NCBI GenBank assembly: GCA_024281095.1
Contig: JAMXLJ010000166.1
Location: 1 to 64,000, forward strand
Reading direction: 5' to 3'
DNA length: 64,000 nucleotides
Source of the DNA: Acidimicrobiia bacterium
GTDB lineage: Bacteria; Actinomycetota; Acidimicrobiia; IMCC26256; JAMXLJ01
Each line of letters starts with the position of its first letter. Position 1 is the stretch's first letter. Under the pieces are notes generated by a model. That model worked only from the letters and a program-made list of their open reading frames with translations. It ran no database searches and had not been told where the DNA came from. Of the stretch, positions 44,268 through 54,067 are shown piece by piece. The position numbers and the translations under genes were made by a program.

Positions 44268-46196
44268 ATGTCGGAGGCACTGGCTACAGGCGTCGAGGCG
44301 CGAGCGACGCGCTCGCGGCGTCCCACGTTGCGGCCGACCGGGGCCGTGCGGGCCGTCGTCGACGCCGTGATCTGGTTGGTCGCGCTGTACATCGCGGTCT
44401 TGCTTCGGCTGGATTTCAAGATCACGCGGCTCGACGGTTTCGAGGTCGGCCTCCTGGTTCCGGTCGCCTGGGTCGCTCAATGGGTGGTGGGGTACTGGGT
44501 CGGCCTGTACAGCGGACGCTGGATCCTCGGGTCGTTCGATGAAGTTCCCGCGCTCGTGCGCGCGGCCGTCTCGGTGACCGCCGTGCTGTTCGCCGTCGAT
44601 CTGTTCGTAGACAACCCACGTCCGGCTCCGCTGAGCAGTGTCGTGGCGGCGGGCACGATCGCGCTCGTCGGCCTCTGCGGCGCGCGGTACAGCGGTCGCA
44701 GCCTGCTCGACCGGCGTCGCCGGGCGCGCGTCTCCGGCGGTGTGCGCGCCATCGTGTTCGGTGCGGGCGATGGCGGGCAGCGCATCGTCCAGGCCATGCT
44801 CTACGACAGCAAGAGCCCGTTTGTTCCCGTAGCGATCCTCGACGACGACCCGTCGAAGCGAAACCTCTCGATATGCGGTATTCGCGTGCTCGGCGAACGG
44901 TCTGCCATCGAAGCCGTCGCGCGTTCGCACGACGCCTCGGTGTTGATCGTCGCGATCCCGACAGGCGACGGCACACTCGTACGCGAGCTCGCGAGACTCG
45001 GGCAAGAGGCCGGGCTCGAGGTGCGTGTGCTGCCCTCTGTACCCGAGCTCTTGGGCAGCAACGTCGGGCTCGGTGATCTCCGCATTCCGAACGAGTCCGA
45101 TCTCCTCGGGCGGCGGAAGATCGAGACCGACCTTCGGTCGGTCTCGCGTTATCTCCACGGCAAACGAGTCGTGGTGACGGGAGCCGGTGGTTCGATCGGT
45201 TCGGAGCTCTGTCGACAGATCGCCGAGCTCGGCCCGGCCGAGCTGCTCCTCTTGGATCACGACGAGTACGGACTTCACACGGTTCAGCTGTCACTCGAAG
45301 GCCGGGCACTGCTCGATACGCCGGACGTCCTCCTCGTGGACGTCCGCGATCACGAGCGTGTCGCCGAGGTCTTCCGCTCGGTCCGGCCGCAAGTCGTGTT
45401 CCATGCGGCCGCCTTGAAGCATCTTCCGCTCTTGCAGTCGCACCCGAACGAGGCGCTCAAAACGAACATCTGGGGGACACTGTCCGTGCTCGATGCCGCC
45501 GCTCGCGTCGGCGTGGAGCGTTTCGTCAACATCTCCACGGACAAGGCAGCGGATCCGTGCAACGCACTCGGTTATTCCAAGCGGATCACCGAGTTGCTGA
45601 CCGCCCACTTTGCACGGAACGAGCCCGGTATCTACGTGAGCGTCCGGTTTGGCAACGTTCTCGGAAGCCGTGGGTCCGTGCTCACTTCTTTTCAGAGGCA
45701 GCTCGCCTCTGGTGGGCCGCTCACGGTCACCGACCCCGACGTGACGCGCTACTTCATGACTGTCGAGGAAGCGGTTCAGCTCGTCGTGCAGGCGGGCGCG
45801 ATTGGTCGTTCGGGCCAGGTGCTCGTGCTCGACATGGGTAAGCCGGTGCGCATCGCCGACATCGCGCGCCAGCTCGCAGTGGCGAGCAGGTCCGACGTGG
45901 CGATCGAGTACACGGGGCTTCGCCCGGGCGAGAAGATGCATGAACAGTTGTTCTGCGAGGCCGAACACGCCGGGCCGGGCCCGCATCCGCTCATCCGCCA
46001 TGCCGAGGTCCCGCCGCTGCACCCGGACTTCGTCCGTGGCATCGACGCCGTGCTCCCGGCACACGAGATGCTCGAAGTCCTGCGCTGCTTGGCAACCAAG
46101 CCGATCGCGGACAAGGACGTGGTGATCGATCTGGTGGACGGCCGTGAGCTGGACGACGCCTCGGAGAACGCGGGCGCGGTCGCAATTGGCGAGTGA
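44268..46196 (+). CDS. Membrane nucleotide-sugar 4,6-dehydratase-like protein (WbpM/PglF/CapD type)
   Basis: This 642-aa protein has four N-terminal hydrophobic helices, a first Rossmann domain (IVFGAGDGGQRIVQAMLYDS, about residue 160), then the SDR domain with VVTGAGGSIGSELCRQIAE (about residue 305), VFHAAALKHLPLLQSHPNEA, NISTDKAADPCNALGYSKR and RFGNVLGSRGSVLTSFQRQL. These are diagnostic of large dehydratases that make UDP-4-keto-6-deoxy sugars. At the position of the usual SMK-triad Met (four before the Lys) there is Leu, with Tyr two before Lys. It supplies the substrate for the DegT aminotransferase. Confidence 0.92.
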   Translation: MSEALATGVEARATRSRRPTLRPTGAVRAVVDAVIWLVALYIAVLLRLDFKITRLDGFEVGLLVPVAWVAQWVVGYWVGLYSGRWILGSFDEVPALVRAAVSVTAVLFAVDLFVDNPRPAPLSSVVAAGTIALVGLCGARYSGRSLLDRRRRARVSGGVRAIVFGAGDGGQRIVQAMLYDSKSPFVPVAILDDDPSKRNLSICGIRVLGERSAIEAVARSHDASVLIVAIPTGDGTLVRELARLGQEAGLEVRVLPSVPELLGSNVGLGDLRIPNESDLLGRRKIETDLRSVSRYLHGKRVVVTGAGGSIGSELCRQIAELGPAELLLLDHDEYGLHTVQLSLEGRALLDTPDVLLVDVRDHERVAEVFRSVRPQVVFHAAALKHLPLLQSHPNEALKTNIWGTLSVLDAAARVGVERFVNISTDKAADPCNALGYSKRITELLTAHFARNEPGIYVSVRFGNVLGSRGSVLTSFQRQLASGGPLTVTDPDVTRYFMTVEEAVQLVVQAGAIGRSGQVLVLDMGKPVRIADIARQLAVASRSDVAIEYTGLRPGEKMHEQLFCEAEHAGPGPHPLIRHAEVPPLHPDFVRGIDAVLPAHEMLEVLRCLATKPIADKDVVIDLVDGRELDDASENAGAVAIGE

Positions 46197-46253
46197 TCAC
46201 CTGATGCCCGTCGGCGGGGCTCTCCGAGGTCGGAACTTCCTCGGGAGGAGTGT

Positions 46254-47885
46254 GTGAGGGTCGACTCCCGCGTCGCCGTGGACGTGCTCGACGAGCCGCG
46301 GCGCCGGTCCCCCGTGGTCGAAGACGGCCCGTTCACCGGCCCCCTCGGAAGGCTCTTCGCGGCAGCGGTCGTCGCCGTCATCGCGGTCGGCGTCGTGATG
46401 CGGTTCGTGGTGCGGTCGCCGCTGTGGGAAGACGAGGCGCTGACGGTGCCGATCGCCCGCCGTCCCATCGGGCAGCTCCCGCACCTGTTGTCGCACGACG
46501 GATCGCCGCCCGTCTACTACGTGCTGCTGCATATCTGGATCAAGGCGTTCGGTACCGGCAAGATCGCGGTGCGGGGTCTCTCCGGTGTCATCGGCGTCGC
46601 GACGTTGCCCGCGGCCTACTTCGTCGGCCGCAGGATCGGCGGTCGGGACCGCGTTCGGTCGCAGTGGATCGCCTGGGCGGCAGTCCTCATCGTGGCCACG
46701 TCGCCGTACGCGCTCCGGTACTCGAGCGAGGTCCGCATGTACCAGCTCGAAGCGCTCCTTGTCCTTGTCGGATACGTGCTCGTGGCGAACGCACTGGAAC
46801 GGCCGACATTGGGCTGGCTCACCGGCATCGCGGTCATGACCGCGCTGCTGCTCTATACGCAGTACTGGATCTTCTACGTGCTGGCGGCCGTCGTCGTCGC
46901 GCTCGCGGTCGAGGTTCGCCACGTTGGTGTCCGTTCGGCACCGGGACGCGTGCTGGGAGCGATCGCGGTCGGATGTCTCGCCTTCGTGCCCTGGCTGCCG
47001 ACCTTCCTGTACCAGTCGCGTCGCACGGGCACCCCGTGGGCGATGCGCGTGAACCCGCTCCTCGCCGGTTTCCGCCTGCTCCTCGGCTTCGCCGGCCAGA
47101 TCGGGATGGCGGCGTACACCTTGGTGGCGATGCTGTGCTTCTTGGGCATTCTCGGGCTGTTCGGTGTCGCGACGGAGCGATACCGAACGGAACTGGACTG
47201 GCGAACGCGACCGGACATCCGATGGTGCGCGTACGTGACCGGAGCGACGGTCGTGATCGGGCTCTCGCTCGCATACGTCGGCGTCGGTGCAGCCGCGATC
47301 CGTTACCCCGCGATCATCTTCGGCCTCTTCTGCGTCGTGGTGGCCGCCGGTGTCGTGGCGCTCGGCGACCGGCTTCTCCGCTACGGCGCTCTGGGTCTCG
47401 TCGTCGTATCCGGCCTCGTCGGCGGCTACCACAACTCGGTCCGGCTCCGGACGCAGGCCGCCGAGGTTGCCCGAGCGGTGAACGCCACCGCGGTAGCAGC
47501 CGACATCGTCATCTATTGCCCGGATCAACTCGGCCTCGACGCCTACCGTCTCGTGAGACCATCGGTACGGCAGTATGCGTTCCCGACGTTCGCTTCGCCG
47601 GAGATCATCGACTGGGTCGACTATGCACACCGGAACCAGGAGTTCCACGCGGCGGGTATCGCCGGGAATCTCGCCGACCCCGCGACGTTCGCAGCCGAGG
47701 CCGTTCGGCGGGCTGGTCCCGCGGGGTCGATCTGGTACGTCTGGTCAGACGGGTACAAGACGTTCGGCAACAAGTGCTCGGCGATTTCCCGCGAGCTCGG
47801 GAAGCTGCGCCCGAATGCGAGCAGGGTCGTGCGGGCGCGGCTCACCGTCTTCGAAAGCGAGAACGTGACGAGATTCTCGCCCTGA
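46254..47885 (+). CDS. GT-C (PMT/ArnT-like, GT39-type) membrane glycosyltransferase
   Basis: This 543-aa protein from GTG 46254 (GGGAGGAG just upstream) has about 10 hydrophobic helices. The first outside loop reads RSPLWEDEALTVPIARRP, with the acidic DE pair of the PMT catalytic site, followed by HDGSPPVYYVLLHIW and later YSSEVRMYQLEALLVLVGYV, both typical of this superfamily. A soluble end region follows. It would move a sugar from a polyprenyl-phosphate donor on the outer membrane face. It lies convergent to the large AftD-like gene. Confidence 0.85.
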   Translation: MRVDSRVAVDVLDEPRRRSPVVEDGPFTGPLGRLFAAAVVAVIAVGVVMRFVVRSPLWEDEALTVPIARRPIGQLPHLLSHDGSPPVYYVLLHIWIKAFGTGKIAVRGLSGVIGVATLPAAYFVGRRIGGRDRVRSQWIAWAAVLIVATSPYALRYSSEVRMYQLEALLVLVGYVLVANALERPTLGWLTGIAVMTALLLYTQYWIFYVLAAVVVALAVEVRHVGVRSAPGRVLGAIAVGCLAFVPWLPTFLYQSRRTGTPWAMRVNPLLAGFRLLLGFAGQIGMAAYTLVAMLCFLGILGLFGVATERYRTELDWRTRPDIRWCAYVTGATVVIGLSLAYVGVGAAAIRYPAIIFGLFCVVVAAGVVALGDRLLRYGALGLVVVSGLVGGYHNSVRLRTQAAEVARAVNATAVAADIVIYCPDQLGLDAYRLVRPSVRQYAFPTFASPEIIDWVDYAHRNQEFHAAGIAGNLADPATFAAEAVRRAGPAGSIWYVWSDGYKTFGNKCSAISRELGKLRPNASRVVRARLTVFESENVTRFSP

Positions 47886-47899
47886 GCGGGCGAGACCGC

Positions 47900-50800
47900 T
47901 CAATCCGTCGCCGACTCGTCCCGGTGCCGTTCCGCCCCGTTGGCCGCGGCGCGAGCCGATGCGATCTCGACGACGGCTTCGCACGCGACGAACGCGACCG
48001 CGAGCCAGCCAAGTGTCCGCACACGCCAGAGCTGCGTCGGCCACTCGAAGATCGGCTTCAGGTGCGTCACGAACTGACTCGCTGCCGCGTACAGCCCGCA
48101 CAGCCCCAATGCGACGAACGGCAAGAGGCGCAGGACGATCCGCCAGCGCGGTCGCGTCATGACGAGCAGGACGAGCGCGCCGGTGACCACGCCGCACCAC
48201 GGGCGAACCAGCGCACTACCGATGATGGTCGCGATCACGACGGTGCCCGCGATCGTGGCGTTGCTCGCTCGACCCGCTTCCACCAGCGCAGGCGACGCCA
48301 GCTCCGGAATCACGAGCGCGGGCGCGTCCCCTGTGGTCGACGCCAGGAGCGTCCGACGTTGCCGGCGCGAGCGGCCCGTTGTGAGCACGAGGATGCCCAG
48401 ACACATCACTCCTCCGGCTACCGAAAGCGCCAGCGCAGTCCACACCGTGTGCTGTGGCGTCCAGTCCAAAGTCACTGTGATCGGCGCGCCCGGTCGGCTG
48501 GGCCTGACGAACCAGCCGTTGGCGTAGCCGTCGATGAGTTGTGAGTGGCCGAGGCTTCTGCCGTCCGCCGTGGCGATCCAACCCGGGTTCGAACTCTGCC
48601 CGAGGACGAGCCAAAAGGGTTCGGTGGCCGACTCGACGCGTACCTTCGCCGAGGTCCGGCTCTGACTGACGACCTTGAACCGCGGGGCAGGAGCCGCGCG
48701 GGTCGAGGGGCGCGCCGCGCCTGCTTCGCCGAGTGGCGGCGTGGCATTCATGCCGTTCGGCCCGGCGATCGGCGCCGGCGAACCGCCCGATGCTGATGAC
48801 AGGAAGACCTGGTCGAAGTCCAGTCCCGTCGTCTTCCCGAGCGCGCTGCGGAGCACGTGGCTCCCGGCTGCGAGGTCGACACCATTGTCCGCGGTGCAGG
48901 TCTCCAGACGAAGCGGGCGGTAGCTCTCGGCATCTGCGGTGCTGCCGACAATACGGACGGGGAGGGGCTTGCCGTCGACGGAAAGCAAGTCGGTTCGGCA
49001 CGCGTCGGGAAGCTGCGCGGGCTCACTGGCGCGGCGGATGCCGGGTATTCCTGCCTCTGCGATGGCGACCGGCATCGTCATCGCGGAGGCGCTGTAGTAC
49101 TCGAGGGTGTGCACGGGACGGGCTGAGCCGATCGTGATGCGGAACGTCCGACCTGTGACAGCTGGAAAGCCGACATGGACGTCAGTCGTGGCGTTCAACC
49201 TCTTCTGGTCGGCGATCGTCGGGAGGTCGATCGTCCGTGTCGCTCCGTCGTCGGAAGTCAGCTGGAGCTGTGTCGGCACGGAATGCCGACCGTCGGCAAC
49301 GATGCTGAGGTCGAGATGGTCGAAGGTGATGGGCTGGGCGGTCGTGACCTGCATCCACTGACCGACCGGGTTCGCGAACTTCGTACTCCAAGCCGTGGCC
49401 GGGTTCCCATCGAATGCCGATGACGCTCTCGCTTGCGGATCGCCATCGAGGTACTCCGAGGACACGGCGCGAATTCCGCCTTGCTCGACGGGGGGAACTC
49501 CGAGGAGACGATCGATCACGTCGTCGGGCGCCGCCGGATCCACACGAATCGTGCCGCCGAGCGCGAAGGAACGGGCTGTCGGAAGGGTGAAGGCACGCAC
49601 GAGATCGAGTTCGGGGTCGTAACGGGGCGGTACCGGGTACTGCCGGTCCCGGGTCATCGCGAGCACGAGCGGATGGTTCAGCGAGCCGGCACCGACGGCC
49701 TGGAGCAGATCCGTGGGCATCCGGACGATCTCGGCGACACGCACGTCGGTGCTGCCGGCGCGGCTGTCGCGGAGCCTGACCTCCGCGAAGCCGACGGGCG
49801 ACAATCCCCCGTACGCGTACCGATGGCCGACGTTCGTGCCATCGATGCGGATCTCCAACTTCGAGAACCGGCGGCGTGGGAACGTGACGTTCTCACCCTT
49901 CGCGGACGGATCGCGAGAAGCTGGCCCGAGCCGGCGGGTGACCTTGTGCTTGCCGTCGAAGGTCAGTGTGACCTTCGTGATGTACCGGTCGCGCGGGCCG
50001 TTCAGAGGCTGCACGAGATCGACATGGTCTGTAGTGATCGGATGGTCGAGCGTGATGCTCAGCTTCTCTCCGATGACATTTGCGAACGCGCCGACCTTCC
50101 ACGCCGTGGTCGGGTCACCGTCGAGTGCGCGTTCCGCGCGGTCTTCCGGGGTATACGACACCGGGTTGCCGTAACGGCTGGCTCGGACCGATGTCACACC
50201 TTGCTGCTCGACGACCGTGTACGCGGACGGGGGCGCGCCCGGGAAAAGGTCCAGTCGCGCGTCCGAGGTGTCCTGCACGAGCGGCGTTTCACCCGCTTGC
50301 TCGGTGTACCCGAGGTTGTCCCGCACCGTGCTCCAGCGGCGAGCCTGCTGCCGGTTCGTGTCCGTGACGACGAGGACCCCGTCGCTTCCGATGCGCTGCC
50401 GAAGCGCAGCCGGATCACTGGCATACGAACCCGAGTAGAACACCGCTCGATTCGAGTCGAGAAGCCCCGTCGTCGCGAGATCGACCAGCCCCTCTCCGCT
50501 TCCGGCGACGACGAGCGGTTGTGCGCTCGGAGCGGTATGGATGATCGGCGTCGGGTTCTGGACGCGCAGGGTCGCTACTGGTGGCACCGATGGGGCGGCG
50601 GGGAGCGCAAGTACACGCTCGTCGATTCGCGGAAACGTTGACTTGCCCGGTATGACGGTACCGAAGGTCTGCGCCGCGTCAAGGCCTGGCGGTGGTATTC
50701 GGAACATGTCCCACAACAGCCGCGGACGGATGAGGTCGTAGCGATCGGTTTGGATGTCCATGCGCAACGTCACGTCTCCGACGCTGAGGAGCCGGGCGAC

Positions 50801-52450
50801 GGACGCGACGGCAGCCGGATCGGCGAGGCCTTCTTGCAGCTGACGGTCGAGCGCGTTGAGCAGGTCAGCCGATGGCGGCGATCCCCACGGGATGAGCTCC
50901 CGCGCGACATACGGCCGGTCCGTGAGACCGGGCGTGACGGGGTCGACCGTGTTCCCCCAGGTGTACGAGGCGAAGTCGGCGCCCGGTAGTTCGAGGATTC
51001 GGGTGTCGTGAGGTTGCGCGTCCAGAGAACGGATGACATCGCGCCAGTACTTGGGTATCTGCTCGGGCCGCTCGAGGTTCTTGCCGTAATACGTCCCGTC
51101 CCACAGCGCAGGAAAATTGAGGATGATCAGCGCACCGGCGACGCCCGCGACGAGGATCCCCCGATTGGGGAGCCCACGTCGTGTCAGGGCCTCGGCCGCG
51201 GCATTGACGCCACAAGCGAGGAACGTGGCAAGGGCCAGGACCACAAGGGGCACCGCGCGGCCTGTGCTCCGGAGGGCCAGGCCTGCGGTGGAGTTGTTCG
51301 CGAACGCCTTGAAGACCTTGCCCACCGGCGACGGATCGGTGTAGGGGGACGCGCCGACGGCAATGGTCACGCCGACGACGAGGAGCAACATGAAATAGGT
51401 CTTGTAACGCCACCGGACCAGTGCCGCTGCGAGCAAGGCGAGCGCGGGAATCGCGTAGCTCAACAGGATCAGCGGAATGTGCTGCGTGTAGTTGGCCGCG
51501 GACTCCGTCCATGGACCGATCTTGTCCTGGCCGTAGAAGAACCAGTATCCGAGCCCCCTGAGGATCTCACTGGGGAACGAGGTCTTCGAAACCGACTGGA
51601 CGGTCTCGGTGAACCGAAGGATGTCCAGTCCATACTTTCCTTGCGCCCAGAGGCCGGCGATCCACCAGAACGACGTGACGAGAGTGAGGATGCCAATCCT
51701 CCAGATGACGCCGACGGCACGTCTCGGCTGCGTTTCCCTGGTGACCCATACCGAGTAAGGGATCCACAACGCAGGAGCGATTCCCGCGAACAGCAGCGCC
51801 GTCGCGTTCACTCCGCCGACGAGTTGGACGACAACGGCGAACAATGCCGGATACCGCCAGCCGCCATGGCGAAGCGACAGAATCGTCAAGGCGATCAACC
51901 AGGGCAGTGCGGCCCACGGTCCAAGGATCACGGAGATCCGAGCCGAATAGTCGAGCACGTACGGAGTCAGCATGAAGCCGAGCGCTCCGACCGGTGCGCC
52001 GGGCCCCCGCACGCCGAGCGTTCGGAGCAGGAACAGCATCCCCAGCGCGGCAGTGAAGAGCAGTGTTCCGAGCCACAGCCGTTGTGCCACCCACGACGGC
52101 AAGCCGGCGCCCGTCTCGAGCAGCCAGTAGAAGGGCCCCATCGGGAAGAGGTAGCCAATCGTCTGATGGGTGACCGTTCCGAGCCCGATGTTCGGATCCC
52201 ACATCGTGGGCGCCCGGGCGAGCAGCCGTCCGGGGTCGAGGTAGAGGTACGTCTTCGTGTCGGCTGCGACTTTGCCCGGGTGGGTCAGGAGGATCGGCGC
52301 GTATGCGAGCGCCGCGAGCAATCCGTATCCGACACCTCGGCGCGCCCGCTCGCTGTGCTGTCCCGCGGCGACGGGCGCGTCACCGCCGGGTGCGCTCCCG
52401 GCATCACGTGCGGAGCGGACAGCGACCGTCACGACTTTGCCCACGCCCAT
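47900..52450 (-). CDS. AftD-like (DUF3367) large membrane arabinofuranosyltransferase-family protein
   Basis: This 1516-aa protein has about 11-12 hydrophobic helices in its first 450 residues, with the GT-C-type outside loop region THPGKVAADTKTYLYLDPGR and PTMWDPNIGLG, both typical of mycobacterial AftD. Long extracytoplasmic domains follow. Two of them read as F5/8 type C/CBM-like sandwiches, around residues 770-880 (DGDPTTAWKVGAFANVIG) and 1000-1090 (FDGNPATAWSTKFANPVG). A final cluster of helices lies at about 1345-1500. AftD adds alpha-1,3-linked arabinofuranose to arabinan in mycobacteria; the acceptor here is unknown, and decaprenyl-phosphoarabinose enzymes were not seen in the window. 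Confidence 0.85.
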   Translation of the reverse strand: MGVGKVVTVAVRSARDAGSAPGGDAPVAAGQHSERARRGVGYGLLAALAYAPILLTHPGKVAADTKTYLYLDPGRLLARAPTMWDPNIGLGTVTHQTIGYLFPMGPFYWLLETGAGLPSWVAQRLWLGTLLFTAALGMLFLLRTLGVRGPGAPVGALGFMLTPYVLDYSARISVILGPWAALPWLIALTILSLRHGGWRYPALFAVVVQLVGGVNATALLFAGIAPALWIPYSVWVTRETQPRRAVGVIWRIGILTLVTSFWWIAGLWAQGKYGLDILRFTETVQSVSKTSFPSEILRGLGYWFFYGQDKIGPWTESAANYTQHIPLILLSYAIPALALLAAALVRWRYKTYFMLLLVVGVTIAVGASPYTDPSPVGKVFKAFANNSTAGLALRSTGRAVPLVVLALATFLACGVNAAAEALTRRGLPNRGILVAGVAGALIILNFPALWDGTYYGKNLERPEQIPKYWRDVIRSLDAQPHDTRILELPGADFASYTWGNTVDPVTPGLTDRPYVARELIPWGSPPSADLLNALDRQLQEGLADPAAVASVARLLSVGDVTLRMDIQTDRYDLIRPRLLWDMFRIPPPGLDAAQTFGTVIPGKSTFPRIDERVLALPAAPSVPPVATLRVQNPTPIIHTAPSAQPLVVAGSGEGLVDLATTGLLDSNRAVFYSGSYASDPAALRQRIGSDGVLVVTDTNRQQARRWSTVRDNLGYTEQAGETPLVQDTSDARLDLFPGAPPSAYTVVEQQGVTSVRASRYGNPVSYTPEDRAERALDGDPTTAWKVGAFANVIGEKLSITLDHPITTDHVDLVQPLNGPRDRYITKVTLTFDGKHKVTRRLGPASRDPSAKGENVTFPRRRFSKLEIRIDGTNVGHRYAYGGLSPVGFAEVRLRDSRAGSTDVRVAEIVRMPTDLLQAVGAGSLNHPLVLAMTRDRQYPVPPRYDPELDLVRAFTLPTARSFALGGTIRVDPAAPDDVIDRLLGVPPVEQGGIRAVSSEYLDGDPQARASSAFDGNPATAWSTKFANPVGQWMQVTTAQPITFDHLDLSIVADGRHSVPTQLQLTSDDGATRTIDLPTIADQKRLNATTDVHVGFPAVTGRTFRITIGSARPVHTLEYYSASAMTMPVAIAEAGIPGIRRASEPAQLPDACRTDLLSVDGKPLPVRIVGSTADAESYRPLRLETCTADNGVDLAAGSHVLRSALGKTTGLDFDQVFLSSASGGSPAPIAGPNGMNATPPLGEAGAARPSTRAAPAPRFKVVSQSRTSAKVRVESATEPFWLVLGQSSNPGWIATADGRSLGHSQLIDGYANGWFVRPSRPGAPITVTLDWTPQHTVWTALALSVAGGVMCLGILVLTTGRSRRQRRTLLASTTGDAPALVIPELASPALVEAGRASNATIAGTVVIATIIGSALVRPWCGVVTGALVLLVMTRPRWRIVLRLLPFVALGLCGLYAAASQFVTHLKPIFEWPTQLWRVRTLGWLAVAFVACEAVVEIASARAAANGAERHRDESATD

Positions 52451-52798
52451 GGGGCACGGCTCCGCGCCCGAATGCCGGGATCGGCCACGTCTGTCCCCTG
52501 CCTCCTGACCGTCGCGACAGCGTTTTTCGACGTTCCGAGGACGCTTCGCCGCGGCGGCAGCCTACCGTAGTGCCGTGCCCACCTCAGCGGGTTCGCCTCA
52601 CGCCAGTACCGGTTGTTCCTTCACGCAGGCGTGGCGGCGCGGTTCGCATGGCCTGCTGAGCGGCCGCGCCATATCGGGCAAGTTGTACGCTTTCTGTCAT
52701 GGACGGCGCGTCCATGGTGCGGGACCCGACAGAACGAGTGGTGTGGCGCGTTCGCATCTCCACGAGAGACGTCGTCGCGCGAACACACCGACCATAGG
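52451..52798. other. Intergenic region between divergent genes
   Basis: About 350 bases upstream of both the AftD-like gene (minus) and the DUF2510 gene (plus). Open frames cross it but have no recognisable content. TACCGT at 52562-52567 and TAGGGT at 52795-52800 are weak -10-like matches. Nothing else was seen. Confidence 0.4.
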
Positions 52799-54052
52799 GT
52801 GAGCGCCGAGGACGATCTGCCGCGCAGCTCGAACGAGCATGCGTCCGAAATGATGAGAAACGCGCGCCCGGACGGCGACGTGCGCTTGCCACGGGGGCGT
52901 GCGACGCCGGTCGTAGTCGACGCCGAGGGGCAGCCGCGCACGCGCGCTCGCCGGCTGAACGTCCTGAGCGCGGCGTTCGACAGGCCCGGGCTTTCGGGGA
53001 CCCTCGGGCTCTCCGTCGCATGGCGGACGGAAGGGCCCTCCGGGGGAGTCGGTCCGGCCGACGGGTCTCTCACAAGTCTGCGCTTCACGCTGAACCTCGA
53101 CCTCAAGACCCGCAGACGACGGGTCAGGCGAGATCGTTCGTTGTTCTTCGCTTTCGGGCGCGGGCTCGACTCCGGACGCGACGCGAGCATTGCTGCATTC
53201 GAAGAGTCAGACGCTCGGCCTCCTTTGCATCATGTTGCTGCGAATACGACCGGCATCCCGGACACTTCCCGCAATGATGCAAGCGGCGCTCGGGAGCAGA
53301 CTACGAACGTGGCGCCGTCCCCGATATCCGGCGCCGAGGAGGGGAGCCGTCCCACCCAAGCGGATGTCCCCAAGAACTTCGGGCCCAGAAGTGAGCACGT
53401 GATGCCGAACGGCGCTTCCCCCGTCAATGACGGCTCAGCCGGCGCACGATCGTCGGCTCCGCGGCCGCGGGATGACTCGGAGAGCGACGAGTCGGCGGCC
53501 CCGGATCTCGCCGTCGTGTTCGGGCCGATCGGCGGTCCCGCTCCGGAACCACCCACCAGCCTGTTCGCCGGCACGGCGGACCGCGACGCCGACAACCCCG
53601 GCACCTTCGCTGCCGGCAACGTCATCGGCCAGTTGTTCGACGACGACCGTCATCCGGAAAGCGATCTTCCGGAACTCGCTGTATCCCAGCATGACGCGCC
53701 TCGTCCGGCGCCCGACGCGACGGCCGCCGTCTCCGCGGCCGACTCGGCGACGACCCCGGAAGCGGCGGCCGGCGACGAGACGCCGGACGTTGCAACACCT
53801 GAGGCATCCAGGCTTCGCGCCGCGGCGACGTCGGCCCAGGCCCCGTACCAGCCTGAGTTGCAGCAACCCGCGCCGCGGCCACCACGTCCCGTCCCAGCGG
53901 GCTGGTATCCGGATCCCGCCGGTCACGCCGAGCTTCGCTATTGGGACGGCCGCTGGACGGCTCACGTCGCGAACGACAGGCGTCTGTTTCTGTCTCCCTT
54001 GTCGGGCCCCGCCCCGCCGCCGGTGCACGACGATCGGCGCGACAACGGATGA
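52799..54052 (+). CDS. DUF2510-domain protein with long low-complexity region
   Basis: This 417-aa protein from GTG 52799 (start uncertain; ATG codons at 52850 and nearby are in frame) is mostly unassigned and rich in Ala, Asp, Pro and Ser from about residue 150 to 380. The C-terminus has VPAGWYPDPAGHAELRYWDG followed by RWTAHV, the DUF2510 signature found at termini of many actinobacterial membrane-associated proteins. The N-terminal part contains FTLNLDLKTRRRRVRRDRSL, a basic stretch. No membrane helix was found. The role is unknown; it precedes a nucleotidyltransferase gene by 15 bases. Confidence 0.55.
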   Translation: MSAEDDLPRSSNEHASEMMRNARPDGDVRLPRGRATPVVVDAEGQPRTRARRLNVLSAAFDRPGLSGTLGLSVAWRTEGPSGGVGPADGSLTSLRFTLNLDLKTRRRRVRRDRSLFFAFGRGLDSGRDASIAAFEESDARPPLHHVAANTTGIPDTSRNDASGAREQTTNVAPSPISGAEEGSRPTQADVPKNFGPRSEHVMPNGASPVNDGSAGARSSAPRPRDDSESDESAAPDLAVVFGPIGGPAPEPPTSLFAGTADRDADNPGTFAAGNVIGQLFDDDRHPESDLPELAVSQHDAPRPAPDATAAVSAADSATTPEAAAGDETPDVATPEASRLRAAATSAQAPYQPELQQPAPRPPRPVPAGWYPDPAGHAELRYWDGRWTAHVANDRRLFLSPLSGPAPPPVHDDRRDNG

Positions 54053-54067
54053 TCGGCGGAGTCATAC

